Assembly (NCBI GenBank): GCA_024233115.1
Contig: JACKQB010000005.1
Span: forward strand, 248,001-312,000
Direction: 5' to 3'
DNA from: Akkermansiaceae bacterium
Lineage (GTDB): Bacteria; Verrucomicrobiota; Verrucomicrobiia; Verrucomicrobiales; Akkermansiaceae
DNA length: 64,000 nt
Shown: positions 52,933 through 61,492 of the stretch, piece after piece
How positions within the stretch are numbered: the first letter of the stretch is position 1
How the letters are laid out: each line of letters starts with the position of its first letter
The notes under the pieces: generated by a model
Told to the model about the DNA's origin: nothing
Seen by the model: the letters and a program-made list of their open reading frames with translations, nothing else
The model's database searches: none
Translations under genes and position numbers: made by a program

Positions 52933-53568
52933 TTACTTGCGGCGCCGTCTGGGCAGGAGGGCTAACCATGCGAGTGAGACAAGGGCAATGGTCGAGGGCT
53001 CCGGAACCTGGGTGATGTCGAGGCCAATCTTGTCCACCCGCGCCTGGGCACCGTCTGTGCCGATCGCGAAGTAGGCATTTCCAGAGTAGGCACTGGTGAT
53101 GGTTACCGAATCAAACAGAGGGTTGGACCAGTCCGAAATGGAAACGTAGCGCGTGCCGCCAATGAGGCTGTTGGCCACCGCGGATGGAGCATCGACGATA
53201 TCCCAGAAAACCGTGGGTGCGGCATTCTGGTTGCGGGCAATAAACGACAAGTCGATTACGTCGCCTACCGCCAGCGTGCCGGAAACGGGGAGCAGGGTGG
53301 TGATTTCCTGACCGATGATACTGGGATTGCCAGCGCTTTCCTGGAGATAACAAAAGATATTGCCATCGACATTGACTCCTCCGTCCCACTCTTCACCGCA
53401 GCTTCCCGAGGCGAGGGTCCAGCCGTTGGGCGTGGTGCCGTTCCAACCACCCGTCAAGGTGCTGTCCTCAAAGGAGGGGTTGATGAGGGCGAGGCTAACA
53501 GCCTGGGTGCTTGTTGCGGTCAGGGTAAGGGCGGCGAGGACTCCTTGTAGTTGTTTTGATGCTTTCAT
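52933..53568 (-). CDS. PEP-CTERM sorting-signal protein, jelly-roll type
   Basis: A 211-residue exported protein. Signal peptide about 1-23. The mature part starts LALINPSFEDSTLTGGW and continues as a beta-sandwich (GNIFCYLQESAG, VFWDIVDAP, SAYSGNAYFAIG, ARVDKIGLDI). This is the same N-P/G-x-F-E opening found in the GH110 C-terminus, the anti-sigma ectodomain and the 6372 protein. The tail is VPEPST, a hydrophobic stretch and PRRRRK. It is convergent to GH92 and shares a bidirectional terminator with it. The likely role is an exported, exosortase-sorted glycan-binding or matrix protein. Confidence 0.82.
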   Translation of the reverse strand: MKASKQLQGVLAALTLTATSTQAVSLALINPSFEDSTLTGGWNGTTPNGWTLASGSCGEEWDGGVNVDGNIFCYLQESAGNPSIIGQEITTLLPVSGTLAVGDVIDLSFIARNQNAAPTVFWDIVDAPSAVANSLIGGTRYVSISDWSNPLFDSVTITSAYSGNAYFAIGTDGAQARVDKIGLDITQVPEPSTIALVSLAWLALLPRRRRK

Positions 53569-53710
53569 AGCGTGTCATTGTTTGGGTTGGTAGGGTTGGT
53601 AGGGTGAATATGCGGATGCTGTTCCTTTGTCATCTATGGCGGTGCCGGTGTAGTCATCATGGATGGTAAAGACCTCTTTTGCGTAAGTATGACTTTACAT
53701 GCCCCCGCGA

Positions 53711-53741
53711 AAAAGCCCGTACGGCAGAAACCGTCCGGGCT
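53711..53741 (-). terminator. Rho-independent terminator after PEP-CTERM gene 53764-54543
   Basis: On the minus strand AGCCCGGACGG and CCGTACGGGCT pair with one mismatch around TTTCTG, and TTTT follows. It lies just downstream of the gene ending at 53764. Confidence 0.8.
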
Positions 53742-53761
53742 GATCGGAGCGGTTGATGCCA

Positions 53762-53835
53762 GCCTAGCGTCTGCGGCGCAGGAACATCAGGAGTCCGCCC
53801 AGCGAGGCGAGCATTGCTCCGCTGGGTTCGGGAAC
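53762..53835 (-). repeat. 74-base exact direct repeat, copy A (PEP-CTERM tail)
   Basis: This stretch, encoding the PEP-CTERM tail and stop codon of the 53764-54543 gene, is base-for-base identical to 54610-54683. Synonymous sites are unchanged, which implies recent copying or gene conversion. Confidence 0.95.
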
Positions 53836-54543
53836 TGAAACCAGGAGGGCCGCACGACCGTTGATGTAGGTTTGGTCCACCGCGCTATCGTGGATCAGGA
53901 CTTCGTCCATCATGCCGAAGAGGCGTCTAGTAGTAGAGGATTCAAGTGGATTGTCTCCCAGCCCAAAGGTGGCGGCTTGGTCGTTGAGAGAGATCGCACT
54001 GCCGGTCCAAACCGATGTGCCATCGATCCACGCCTCCGCACCAGCGGCGGAGCTGGTGATGGCGAGATGGTGCCAGCCGTCCGCGAAATCGGTGGCAGGG
54101 GCTGTATTCACACTATCCACGGCGTTGGTGACACTGCTATCGTAGAGATCGAGATTTCCCGCCGCCAAAGCAAAGTGGTATTCATAGGGGTTCGCCCATT
54201 TCATGACAAGGCGATTCCAGTCCTTTGCTGGGTCATCCACGTGCACGAAGGCCTCGATCGTCCAGGTGTTGCCAGAGATGGACAGATCCGCCGAATCGGC
54301 TGCGGAGAAGTAGTTGCCGTCGAAGACGGCGGCCTGTCCACCGAGTCCGAGGGGCCCGGCCGTGTAGGTCGGGGCACTGCTCCCCGAGGAGGCTTGGACA
54401 TAGGTGAGATTGTCGGCGGTGCCGCCGCCCGCTGCGGTATCGTTTATGTTACCCTCGAAGGAGTATTGCGCCACAATGGCGGCATTGGCAAGCGTCCCGA
54501 AGGATGCCGTTGCGAGCATGGTGACGATTGTTTTTATTTTCAT
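53764..54543 (-). CDS. LamG-domain PEP-CTERM protein
   Basis: A 259-residue exported protein. Signal peptide about 1-21 (MKIKTIVTMLATASFGTLANA). Residues about 22-230 are a LamG-like sandwich (IVAQYSFEGNINDTAAGG, QAAVFDGNYFSA, TWTIEAFVHVDD, GWHHLAITSS, AWIDGTSVWTG, FGMMDEVLIHD). The tail is VPEPSGAM plus a hydrophobic stretch and FLRRRR. Its 74 C-terminal bases are identical to those of the next gene, and its leader and signal-peptide DNA is 44/46 identical, while the middle differs completely. It is probably exosortase-sorted and binds glycans or serves a structural role. Confidence 0.85.
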   Translation of the reverse strand: MKIKTIVTMLATASFGTLANAAIVAQYSFEGNINDTAAGGGTADNLTYVQASSGSSAPTYTAGPLGLGGQAAVFDGNYFSAADSADLSISGNTWTIEAFVHVDDPAKDWNRLVMKWANPYEYHFALAAGNLDLYDSSVTNAVDSVNTAPATDFADGWHHLAITSSAAGAEAWIDGTSVWTGSAISLNDQAATFGLGDNPLESSTTRRLFGMMDEVLIHDSAVDQTYINGRAALLVSVPEPSGAMLASLGGLLMFLRRRR

Positions 54544-54609
54544 GGTGTTTTTATGGTAGGTGGTTCGTAGTTCTGGCCTAGATGGTCAGTCCGGCATGGA
54601 TTAGAGCGG

Positions 54610-54683
54610 GCCTAGCGTCTGCGGCGCAGGAACATCAGGAGTCCGCCCAGCGAGGCGAGCATTGCTCCGCTGGGTTCGGGAAC
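54610..54683 (-). repeat. 74-base exact direct repeat, copy B (PEP-CTERM tail)
   Basis: Second copy of the repeat at 53762-53835, encoding the tail of the 54612-55376 gene. A second pair of near-identical stretches (54512-54557 and 55345-55390, 44 of 46 bases) covers the two genes' leaders and signal-peptide starts. Confidence 0.95.
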
Positions 54684-55376
54684 CAGATTGGCGGTAACGA
54701 TGGTGTTGCCACCGTCCGGGGTGAATACGAGTTCATAACCCGTAAGTCCACTGGCCAATGCCAGCGTTTGGCTGCCGCCTCCTATGCCGTTCGCCCAGGT
54801 AGCGTATTCGGCTGTCGAGGTGATTGCTGCGGGGACCACAAACGCGCCATCAGCGCCAACATTATACAACATGCTGCCACCCTGGTTCCAAAAACCACCC
54901 AAATTCGCAAAACTCAGGGTGCCATCATTGATGTTGATGGTGTTGGTTCCTCCGGAATAGGAAAGGGGGTGGGTGGTTCCTGTGCCGATGTTGAGCGTTA
55001 CCCCTCCGTCGAGGTTGATGGTTGCGACCACACTTCCCGTGCTGTGGCCGAAGCGGGCAATCTGATCATAGGCAGGGGAGACCAGATTGAAGCTACCATT
55101 GCCGGTGAGATTCAGGGTGGTGGATGAATTGTCCAATTGATCTCCTATGGCGACAAAAAAGCGTCCGTCGTTACCCGATCCACCGTTGGTGAAGGTGACA
55201 GTAGAGCTGTTCTCCGCAGTGAGGGTGATGGGAGTGCTGGACGATATGAAGATATAGTCCGTGATGGTCGTATCCGTCGAATAGGTTACATCCGTGGTAA
55301 TAGTAGCCGCAGACAAGTGCCCGGTTGCGAGGAGGCTGGGCAAGGCGAGCATGGTGACGATTGTTTTTGGTTTCAT
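54612..55376 (-). CDS. PEP-CTERM protein with beta-helix-like passenger
   Basis: A 254-residue exported protein. Signal peptide about 1-23 (MKPKTIVTMLALPSLLATGHLSA). The mature part is rich in Thr, Ser, Asn and Gly with short beta-strand periodicity (TITLTAENSSTVTFTNGGSG, STTLNLTGNGSFNL, VATINLDGGVTLNIGTG, NTININDGTLSFAN), the pattern of autotransporter-type beta-helices. It is unrelated to the LamG passenger of its neighbour, although leader, signal and PEP-CTERM tail are nearly identical. It is presumably sorted by the same exosortase and displays a different passenger. Confidence 0.8.
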   Translation of the reverse strand: MKPKTIVTMLALPSLLATGHLSAATITTDVTYSTDTTITDYIFISSSTPITLTAENSSTVTFTNGGSGNDGRFFVAIGDQLDNSSTTLNLTGNGSFNLVSPAYDQIARFGHSTGSVVATINLDGGVTLNIGTGTTHPLSYSGGTNTININDGTLSFANLGGFWNQGGSMLYNVGADGAFVVPAAITSTAEYATWANGIGGGSQTLALASGLTGYELVFTPDGGNTIVTANLVPEPSGAMLASLGGLLMFLRRRR

Positions 55377-55744
55377 GGTGTTTTTATGGTTTGATTTTAC
55401 TGGTTATCAGGCCGTTCCCGATCGTCGGGTCAGCCCAGAATACACATAGGGTCGTTTCTACATGGCAGTAGATACGTGCCACGCTTAACAGGTCCATAAC
55501 CGGGGTCAAGAGGAAAATGGAGTTGTTTTGTGGGGTGGGTCGGGCCGCCGGAGTTTAACCGGTGGCCGGCTGGGGTTTGGGCCGCGAAAATCGCTTCCCG
55601 TCGGTTTGTCGGGATGCGTTGCAGCACCGGCAGCCCACATGAGGAAATACGCGGCACGCAAGCATAAGTCTCGCCCACTCGCACACAGGAAGACGTGTCG
55701 AGGTCTTCTTACCCGAGCCTTCTACCCATGCAGCGAATTACAAG
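55377..55744. other. Intergenic stretch without recognisable gene
   Basis: About 370 bases upstream of the 55376 gene start. I found no convincing reading frame, RNA or hairpin terminator. It runs into the gene debris that begins near 55745. Confidence 0.5.
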
Positions 55745-55825
55745 ATGAAGGTTCTTTCCATTAATAAAGGAAGGACCTCCACCATCGATCTCCCTCACCA
55801 CGCCCTTGCCGACTCCGCGCCATAA
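55745..55825 (+). pseudogene. Remnant of a GH38-like gene C-terminus
   Basis: In frame, VLSINKGRTSTIDLPHHALA aligns with the end of the intact GH38-like protein at 56106-58754 (IPINTGTFTIDLPHHAPA). At the DNA level 55775-55810 matches 58701-58736 at 31 of 36 positions, several differences being synonymous. The rest of the gene is missing, and the homology stops at about 55810 where minus-strand GH97-like sequence takes over. It is best read as the surviving tail of a lost GH38 paralog. Confidence 0.6.
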
Positions 55826-56027
55826 GTAATCCCATCGGCGACAATCCCCAAGGGCGAAGGGGCTAAGAGTGCCACGCCATCTTGAGCGAGCGCAACTTGC
55901 GGCTGCCCTTCCGGAGTGATGCTCAGGCTGAGGGTGAGTTTTTTTCTGGACTATGGATGCGCAGCTCAGCGGCGTGGCTGAGACCCAAGGAAAAGGTGAG
56001 GAGGATGGGTATTATAAGCGACTTCAT
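55795..56027 (-). pseudogene. Remnant of a GH97-like gene, N-terminus only, frameshifted
   Basis: From ATG 56027 the minus strand encodes a good signal peptide (MKSLIIPILLTFSLGLSHA) then AELRIHSPEKN before a stop at 55923. Adding one base in the T7 run at 55939-55945 (A7 on the coding strand) restores SPEKKLTLSLSITPEGQP. The frame then continues through QVALAQDGVALLAPSPLGIV to a stop at 55795. This is the start of GH97 alpha-glycosidases (…SPdgkl…v.y.gk.v..pSplGl). Only about 75 of the expected 650 or so residues remain, so the gene is dead even if the frameshift is a sequencing slip. Confidence 0.6.
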
Positions 56028-56105
56028 GTTCTTATTGCGAATGATTTTCGGTATTTGTTGGCTCATAATCTGAAAGAAAGAGTGAACGACTGGCGTAATA
56101 GAGAT

Positions 56106-58754
56106 ATGACAGCTAGATACGTATCTCTTCACTTTTTGCTCCTGCTTTTTCTCGCCGCCCCCTTGGCCTTTGGCGTGCCGCCCCAGCCGCAGTCGCCTCT
56201 TGTTGCCCCTCCCATGCCCTCCAGCCTGAAGCCGGGGCAGAAGGCGCCGCAGGTCACCGATATCTGGGTGGTGTTTAAAACCCACTGCGACCTCGGCTAC
56301 ACCAAGAGTGCCGAAGCGGTGAACACCGACTACCGCGTCCCCATGATGGATAACGCCATCCGTCTCTACGAAGCGGATCGCGAAAAACCCGCCGACCAGC
56401 GCTTCAAGTGGACCATTGCGGGCTGGCCGATGCAGGCCAATATCCTCGGTCCCTTGCAAGACCCCGCTCGCAAGGAGAAAATCGAGCAGGGCCTGCGCGA
56501 CGGCGCTTTTGCCGTGCATGCCCTTCCCGCCACCATCCACCCCGAGTCCATGGATCTCGAGGATCTTGTGCGCGGCTTTTCCTACTCCTCACGCGTCGCG
56601 CGCACTTATGGCTTGCCCTTGTCTATTTCGGGAAAAATGACCGATGTCCCAGGCCACGCCTGGATTATGCCCAGCCTGCTCCACCACGCGGGGGTGGAGT
56701 TCCTCCAACTCGGTTGCAACTACGCCTGTAACTCCATGCGCCTGCCGGGACTTTTCTGGTGGGAGGGCCCTGACGGCTCCCGCGTTTTTTGCCATTACAG
56801 CGCCAAATACGGCTCGGACATCACTCCTCCCAAAGACTGGCCCGCCAAAAACTACCTCGCTGTTATCATGACCCACGACAACGTGGGGCCTCCCTCCGCC
56901 GCGCAGGTCAAGGCGGTGCGCGATGCCGTGGCGCGCATGCCCGGGGTCACGCTCCACATGGCGACGATGGATGATTTTGCCAAAGCCGTGCTCGCCGAAA
57001 AACCCGATCTGCAAGTCGTCCGCGGAGACATGGTGGATTCTTGGATTCACGGTCTCAGTTCCATGCCCAATGCCGCCCGCATGGCACGCGCCACCCGCCC
57101 GCTGCTTTCTGCTTTGGCTATCCTTGATACCGAGTTGAAAACTTGGAACATCCCCACCGCCGACGTCGCGCCCACCCTCGGCGCGGCGTATGAAAAAAGC
57201 CTGCTCTATGGCGAGCACACCTACGGCCCCTTATCCCCGGGCCGCGGCTTTTGGATCACCGATTACAAGCTGCCCAGCCGCTACCATTACGGCGACGCCT
57301 TCCGCGATGCGCGCAAAAAAGGCTTCTACACCTCCTTCGAAGCGAGCTTTAATGACAAACGCCAATTCGCTATCGATCTCAAAAACATAACGGAAACCAA
57401 CCTGCAAGCCCGCCTCAGTTCCCTCGCCAAATCCGTGAACACCGAGGGCAAACGCATCGTCGTATTCAACGCGCTTCCTTGGAAACGCTCGGGGATCGTC
57501 GAGCTGGACGGCAAGCGCTACTTTGCCAACGACGTCCCCGCCGGCGGCTATATCACGATTAAAAATCCGACCGATCCGACCGATCTGACCGACCTAAAAA
57601 ACAACACCCTGGAAACCGTCCATTTCAAAGCCACCTTCGATCTCAGCCGCGGCGGCATAACTTCTCTCATTGAAAAATCCACCGGCCGCGAGCTCGTCGA
57701 CACAAGCAGTCCCTACGCGCTGGGGCAATTTCTCCACGAGCAATTCAGCTACGAGCAGACGCTGCACTACTACAATTGCTACAACACCATGAACAACTCG
57801 TTCTATGCGTCGGTGAAGCCCGACATGCCGCGCGATGTGCCCTACGCCGCCATCAGCCCGAGCGCGTGGAAGGCCAAGGTCCACCGCAGCACGCTGGGCG
57901 ACAGGGTGATTCTGAGTGCAGGTGATACCAAGGGACTCGCCGAAACCATCACGCTGAGTTTCACCTTTCCCAAGCACGAGGCGACCATGCAGACGGCTTG
58001 GAAAATGACGGACAAACACGCCGACACCCTGCCGGAAGGCGGCTGGCTCTGCTATCCCCTCGCCGTGAAGGACCCGCGCTTTTTGCTCGGGCGCATTGGA
58101 GGGGTGATGGATCTCGCCAAGGATCAGCTGCCCGGCGGCAACCGCTACCTCTACGGCATCGAGTCGGGCGTCAATCTGCTCGCCCCCGATGGCAAAGGCA
58201 TGGGCGTATGCGCTATGGACGCGCCGACGATGAGCTTTGGCGAGCCAGGTCTCTGGAAATACGATTTCACTTACCTGCCAACCAAACCTGCCGTATTCGT
58301 GCATCTCTACAACAACATGTGGAACACCAACTTCCCTTACTGGATCGAGGGCGACCTCAGCTCGGAGGTCAAAATCTGGCCCGTAGCAAATAGCAAAACG
58401 GACGCCATCTGCACGCCTTCATGGGAGGCGCGCCTGCCCCTGCTCGCCGCCGCCGCCGATGGCTCCGCAGGACCACTTCCCACCAGCCAAAACGGCATCA
58501 GCGTCTCGCGCGCGGGCGTGCTCGTCACCACCTTCGGCCCCAACCCCGATGGCGAGGGCACCGTCCTCCGCCTCTGGGAGCAGGCGGGACTCTCGGGTCC
58601 GATGACCATCACCCTGCCACCCAACGCGCCATGGACTCACGCCCAACCCGTCAATCTGCGCGGCGAGGTACAAGGCCCGGCGATTCCCATAAACACAGGA
58701 ACCTTCACCATCGATCTCCCGCACCACGCTCCCGCCAGTTTCGTTCTGCAATAA
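56106..58754 (+). CDS. GH38-like alpha-mannosidase (divergent, DUF5054-like), exported
   Basis: An 882-residue exported enzyme; start ATG 56106 gives a signal peptide (VSLHFLLLLFLAAPLAFG), and an earlier ATG at 55953 runs through the GH97 remnant. The catalytic domain begins WVVFKTHCDLGYT with the His-x-Asp zinc pair. MTDVPGHAWIMPSLLHHAG occupies the position of the classical GH38 nucleophile motif. SWIHGLSSMP, LLYGEHTYGP and the C-terminal sandwich ending FTIDLPHHAPASFVLQ follow. It is a paralog of the 47017 gene but lacks that protein's N-terminal discoidin-like region. An unusual insert with TDPTDLTDL sits at about residue 490. It is divergent from the GH97 remnant with about 80 bases between starts. 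Confidence 0.75.
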   Translation: MTARYVSLHFLLLLFLAAPLAFGVPPQPQSPLVAPPMPSSLKPGQKAPQVTDIWVVFKTHCDLGYTKSAEAVNTDYRVPMMDNAIRLYEADREKPADQRFKWTIAGWPMQANILGPLQDPARKEKIEQGLRDGAFAVHALPATIHPESMDLEDLVRGFSYSSRVARTYGLPLSISGKMTDVPGHAWIMPSLLHHAGVEFLQLGCNYACNSMRLPGLFWWEGPDGSRVFCHYSAKYGSDITPPKDWPAKNYLAVIMTHDNVGPPSAAQVKAVRDAVARMPGVTLHMATMDDFAKAVLAEKPDLQVVRGDMVDSWIHGLSSMPNAARMARATRPLLSALAILDTELKTWNIPTADVAPTLGAAYEKSLLYGEHTYGPLSPGRGFWITDYKLPSRYHYGDAFRDARKKGFYTSFEASFNDKRQFAIDLKNITETNLQARLSSLAKSVNTEGKRIVVFNALPWKRSGIVELDGKRYFANDVPAGGYITIKNPTDPTDLTDLKNNTLETVHFKATFDLSRGGITSLIEKSTGRELVDTSSPYALGQFLHEQFSYEQTLHYYNCYNTMNNSFYASVKPDMPRDVPYAAISPSAWKAKVHRSTLGDRVILSAGDTKGLAETITLSFTFPKHEATMQTAWKMTDKHADTLPEGGWLCYPLAVKDPRFLLGRIGGVMDLAKDQLPGGNRYLYGIESGVNLLAPDGKGMGVCAMDAPTMSFGEPGLWKYDFTYLPTKPAVFVHLYNNMWNTNFPYWIEGDLSSEVKIWPVANSKTDAICTPSWEARLPLLAAAADGSAGPLPTSQNGISVSRAGVLVTTFGPNPDGEGTVLRLWEQAGLSGPMTITLPPNAPWTHAQPVNLRGEVQGPAIPINTGTFTIDLPHHAPASFVLQ

Positions 58755-58805
58755 GCGCGTCTCAGGGGGCGGCGGATGCCACCATCCGACACGATGTAGC
58801 GGGGG

Positions 58806-59573
58806 TTATCCCAGTTTCGGAAGTCCCACGCCCGCGTCCACCCGCAGGGTGAGACCATCGACCTCATCCGCCAGCGGTGAGCACAGGTAGAGAAAGGCGT
58901 TGGCGATGGCCTCGGGGGAATTGCGTTTACCGAGCGGGGAGACGCGGTCGACCCATGCGCGGTAGCTGGCATCGGTTTCATAAACCAGCTTCGAGCTTCC
59001 TGCGGCCACATTGCCCGGGCTGACGCAGTTGACCCTGATTCCATGCGGCGCGTATTCCAGTGCCAGGTTTTTGGCGAACATCTCCAGCGCGGCCTTGGAT
59101 GCGACGTAGGCGCTGATGCCATCCATGGGGATGCTGGAAACATAGGACGACGTGAAAATCAAATGCCCCTGACAATTCCGTGCGCGCCATTGCTGCAAGA
59201 CCGCGCGCGCAAAGTAAGTCTGGGCCAGGAAGTTAAATCGCACCAGCTCATCAAATGCCTCCTGCGAACAGGTGGCAAAGGGAAAGATACCCGTGCCGCC
59301 CGCGTGCCCGAGCGCGATGTTGATATCCGGATGGGCAGCAAAGGCCGCCGCCGCCACGCGCTCCACGGCATCGGGGGCGGTCACATCGAGCTCATGGTAG
59401 TCGGCGGACACCTCCCATTGCGCCAGGGTTTTTTGCGCCTGCGCTTGGGGGGTGATGTCGGTCACTATGAGTGTGGCTCCCGCTGCATGCAGCGCTTTCA
59501 ATACATATTCGGCAATCGCACCCAAGCCGCCGGTGATGAGAATGGTTTTGTCTTTGAGGTCAATGGTCATCAT
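58806..59573 (-). CDS. Short-chain dehydrogenase/reductase (SDR)
   Basis: A 255-residue cytoplasmic NAD(P)-dependent oxidoreductase. The Rossmann motif is TGGLGAIA at about 14-21; the active site is SS…YVASK near residues 145-162; GNVAAGSSK and ADEVDGLTLRVDAGVG complete a classical SDR. The dinucleotide motif has Ala rather than Gly at its third small position. It is the last gene of the minus-strand operon with the aldolase-like, lactonase and mutarotase-like genes. An aldose or aldonate dehydrogenase of a non-phosphorylative sugar pathway is likely; substrate is inferred. Confidence 0.88.
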   Translation of the reverse strand: MMTIDLKDKTILITGGLGAIAEYVLKALHAAGATLIVTDITPQAQAQKTLAQWEVSADYHELDVTAPDAVERVAAAAFAAHPDINIALGHAGGTGIFPFATCSQEAFDELVRFNFLAQTYFARAVLQQWRARNCQGHLIFTSSYVSSIPMDGISAYVASKAALEMFAKNLALEYAPHGIRVNCVSPGNVAAGSSKLVYETDASYRAWVDRVSPLGKRNSPEAIANAFLYLCSPLADEVDGLTLRVDAGVGLPKLG

Positions 59574-59584
59574 GTGTTGGAAGG

Positions 59585-60277
59585 TTAAAGGACTTTGTAT
59601 TTGCGCAGGGCTTCTGTAGAACTCATGCCCGCTTCAATGGCCTTGCGCACGACATTTTCCGCCATGGCTTTTTCAAGGGATTGGGCAATCACTTCCTCTT
59701 CATGTTTTTTAGGGATAACGACGATACCATCCTGGTCGGCGAAAATCAAATCACCGGGGTTGATCCATACCTCGCCCACCTCGATGGGGCAGCGATAGTC
59801 GGCTACCTGGGTGCGGACGCGGGAATCGCGCGCGCAGCGCCCGCGCGAAAACACCGGCCAATTTTGCTCAAGCACTTTTGGTGTGTCGCGATGAAAGCCG
59901 TTGACCACCGCCCCCATGGCCCCCCGCGTGCGCGCGGTGGCAGTGAGTAGCTCGCCCCAATAGGCGCAGCGCATATCGCCGCCCGAGCAGACATAAATCT
60001 CGCCCGCCTTGAGCTGGTCGAGTGCCTCGGTCAGGTAGCCGAAGGGCTTTTTCTGCGGGCCATAGACATCGATCATCAGCACCGGCATCGCGCGGCCCAC
60101 CAGCTTCATCTCCGTGCGCATGGGCTGGATTTCCTGCGGCAGGAACTGGTGATAACAACCCAGGCCGTCCAGGATGTCTCCCACGACGGGTGTGTAGAGC
60201 TGCTTGACCTGTTCGAAAAGCGTCGCTTCTTTTTTGGACGGCTTGGGGATGGGAATGTTACTTTCTGGGTTTGACAT
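59585..60277 (-). CDS. RraA-like aldolase/demethylmenaquinone-methyltransferase-like protein
   Basis: A 230-residue cytoplasmic protein. The RraA/HMG-aldolase signature is present: [55 protein letters not shown], and [18 protein letters not shown]. The G-x20-R-D pair (…NGFHRD) and following region match the metal-binding active site of 4-hydroxy-4-methyl-2-oxoglutarate aldolases. In sugar operons such proteins cleave 2-keto-3-deoxy acids to pyruvate or act as lyases. It lies 11 bases before the SDR gene. RraA's other role, RNase E inhibition, is less likely in this context. Confidence 0.8.
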   Translation of the reverse strand: MSNPESNIPIPKPSKKEATLFEQVKQLYTPVVGDILDGLGCYHQFLPQEIQPMRTEMKLVGRAMPVLMIDVYGPQKKPFGYLTEALDQLKAGEIYVCSGGDMRCAYWGELLTATARTRGAMGAVVNGFHRDTPKVLEQNWPVFSRGRCARDSRVRTQVADYRCPIEVGEVWINPGDLIFADQDGIVVIPKKHEEEVIAQSLEKAMAENVVRKAIEAGMSSTEALRKYKVL

Positions 60278-60304
60278 TGTGGTTTGGGTTGGAGAATAAA
60301 TATG

Positions 60305-61369
60305 TTAGGGCTGGAATATGGCGCAAACAGGGCTGCCCAGCGAAAGAGTCGCGCCCGAGCCCCCCGTTGGCAAACCCGTGGCAGGGTCAAAGGCAAAGGA
60401 AATCACCGTATCGGAATCCTGGTTGAGTGCTATCAACCAACGCCCCGAAGGAGAGAAAACAACATCGCGCGGATTCTTGCCGCCGGTTGAAAAGTGGCTG
60501 TGCAAGGAAAGGGAGCCCGATGCATCAATCACAAATACGGCAACCGTATCACTCCCGCGTACCGAGACGGCCAGGGATTTTCCTGATGGATGCAAGCGGA
60601 TCGCCGCCCCCCCAGGAACGCCTGCAAAACCGGGTGGAAGGGCAGACAGCGAATCGACCAGCTGCCAATCTTCTTTCCCCCCTGACGCATAGACGCGCAC
60701 CATCGCATCCAGCTCGCCGATGAGATAAAATACCGGAAGACGCGGATGGAAAACCAGATGACGCGGACCGGAACCCGCCGGGAGAGAAAGGGAACGCGCT
60801 TCTCCAAGCCTCTTTCCTTCGATCGCATGAACCCAGACAGCATCACTGCCCAGATCACAAACCAACACCTGCTTGCCATCGGGCGAAAGGGTGGCCTGGT
60901 GCGGGTGGGGTTTTTCCTGGCGCTCTTTGTTAGGGCCCGAGCCGCGATAGCTGATCACCTGATGGGCGGGCAGGATCTCTCCGTCGGCACGCAACGCATG
61001 AACCGAAACACCAGCCAAATAACTCACCGCATAGAGAGTCGCGCCATCGGCAGAGAGTTCCAGATGACAGATCGCGCCCCCGCTGCTTTTTTGCGCCGGG
61101 AAGGCCAGGGTGCGGGGCTGCCCTTCCTCCAGCCCATAGACCGAGATCTCGCCATCCTCCATAAAACGTTCATGCGCTACCAGGAGATGCCTGGGCGTTC
61201 TTGCCATCCAGATGGCATTTTCTACCTCAGGAAATTGCGCCACCGCGGAAAGGTGGCCCGACATCTCGTCCAGCGTGCACAGCGTCAGCCCGCAGCCTGT
61301 GGCGCGAAACCAATCGCCGGCAATGTTGATGGAGCCGATGAGCAATTGTGTTGTGTTGTTGCTGGTCAT
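60305..61369 (-). CDS. Beta-propeller lactonase (6-phosphogluconolactonase-like)
   Basis: A 354-residue protein without a signal peptide. Seven-bladed propeller features of the Pgl-type lactonase family: NAIWMARTPRHLLVAHE, CHLELSADGATLYAVSYLAGVSVHAL, KPHPHQATLSPDGKQVLVCDLGSDAVWVH, GPRHLVFHPRLPVFYLIGELDAMVRVY and GKNPRDVVFSPSGRWLIALNQDSDTVI. Such enzymes open sugar lactones after oxidation of the sugar, the step that would follow an aldose dehydrogenase. It lies 27 bases upstream of the RraA-like gene in the same direction. A non-phosphorylated lactone is likely here because the neighbours lack a sugar kinase. Confidence 0.85.
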   Translation of the reverse strand: MTSNNTTQLLIGSINIAGDWFRATGCGLTLCTLDEMSGHLSAVAQFPEVENAIWMARTPRHLLVAHERFMEDGEISVYGLEEGQPRTLAFPAQKSSGGAICHLELSADGATLYAVSYLAGVSVHALRADGEILPAHQVISYRGSGPNKERQEKPHPHQATLSPDGKQVLVCDLGSDAVWVHAIEGKRLGEARSLSLPAGSGPRHLVFHPRLPVFYLIGELDAMVRVYASGGKEDWQLVDSLSALPPGFAGVPGGAAIRLHPSGKSLAVSVRGSDTVAVFVIDASGSLSLHSHFSTGGKNPRDVVFSPSGRWLIALNQDSDTVISFAFDPATGLPTGGSGATLSLGSPVCAIFQP

Positions 61370-61492
61370 AGGAAATTTCTTGATCGGGTCGGGCCGTCAC
61401 AGTTTAGCCGGTTTCAAGTTGCGAGGGGATCATAAAAATCGCACTGCCTGCCGCCGTCGTCTCGTCCGGACATCATGTGTTGCTGCGTGGGT

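Noticed and set aside
55923..56027. Short intact secreted peptide of 34 residues on the minus strand
   Set aside because: Restoring one base in the A7 run continues GH97-like sequence, so the short frame is a broken gene head rather than a peptide gene.
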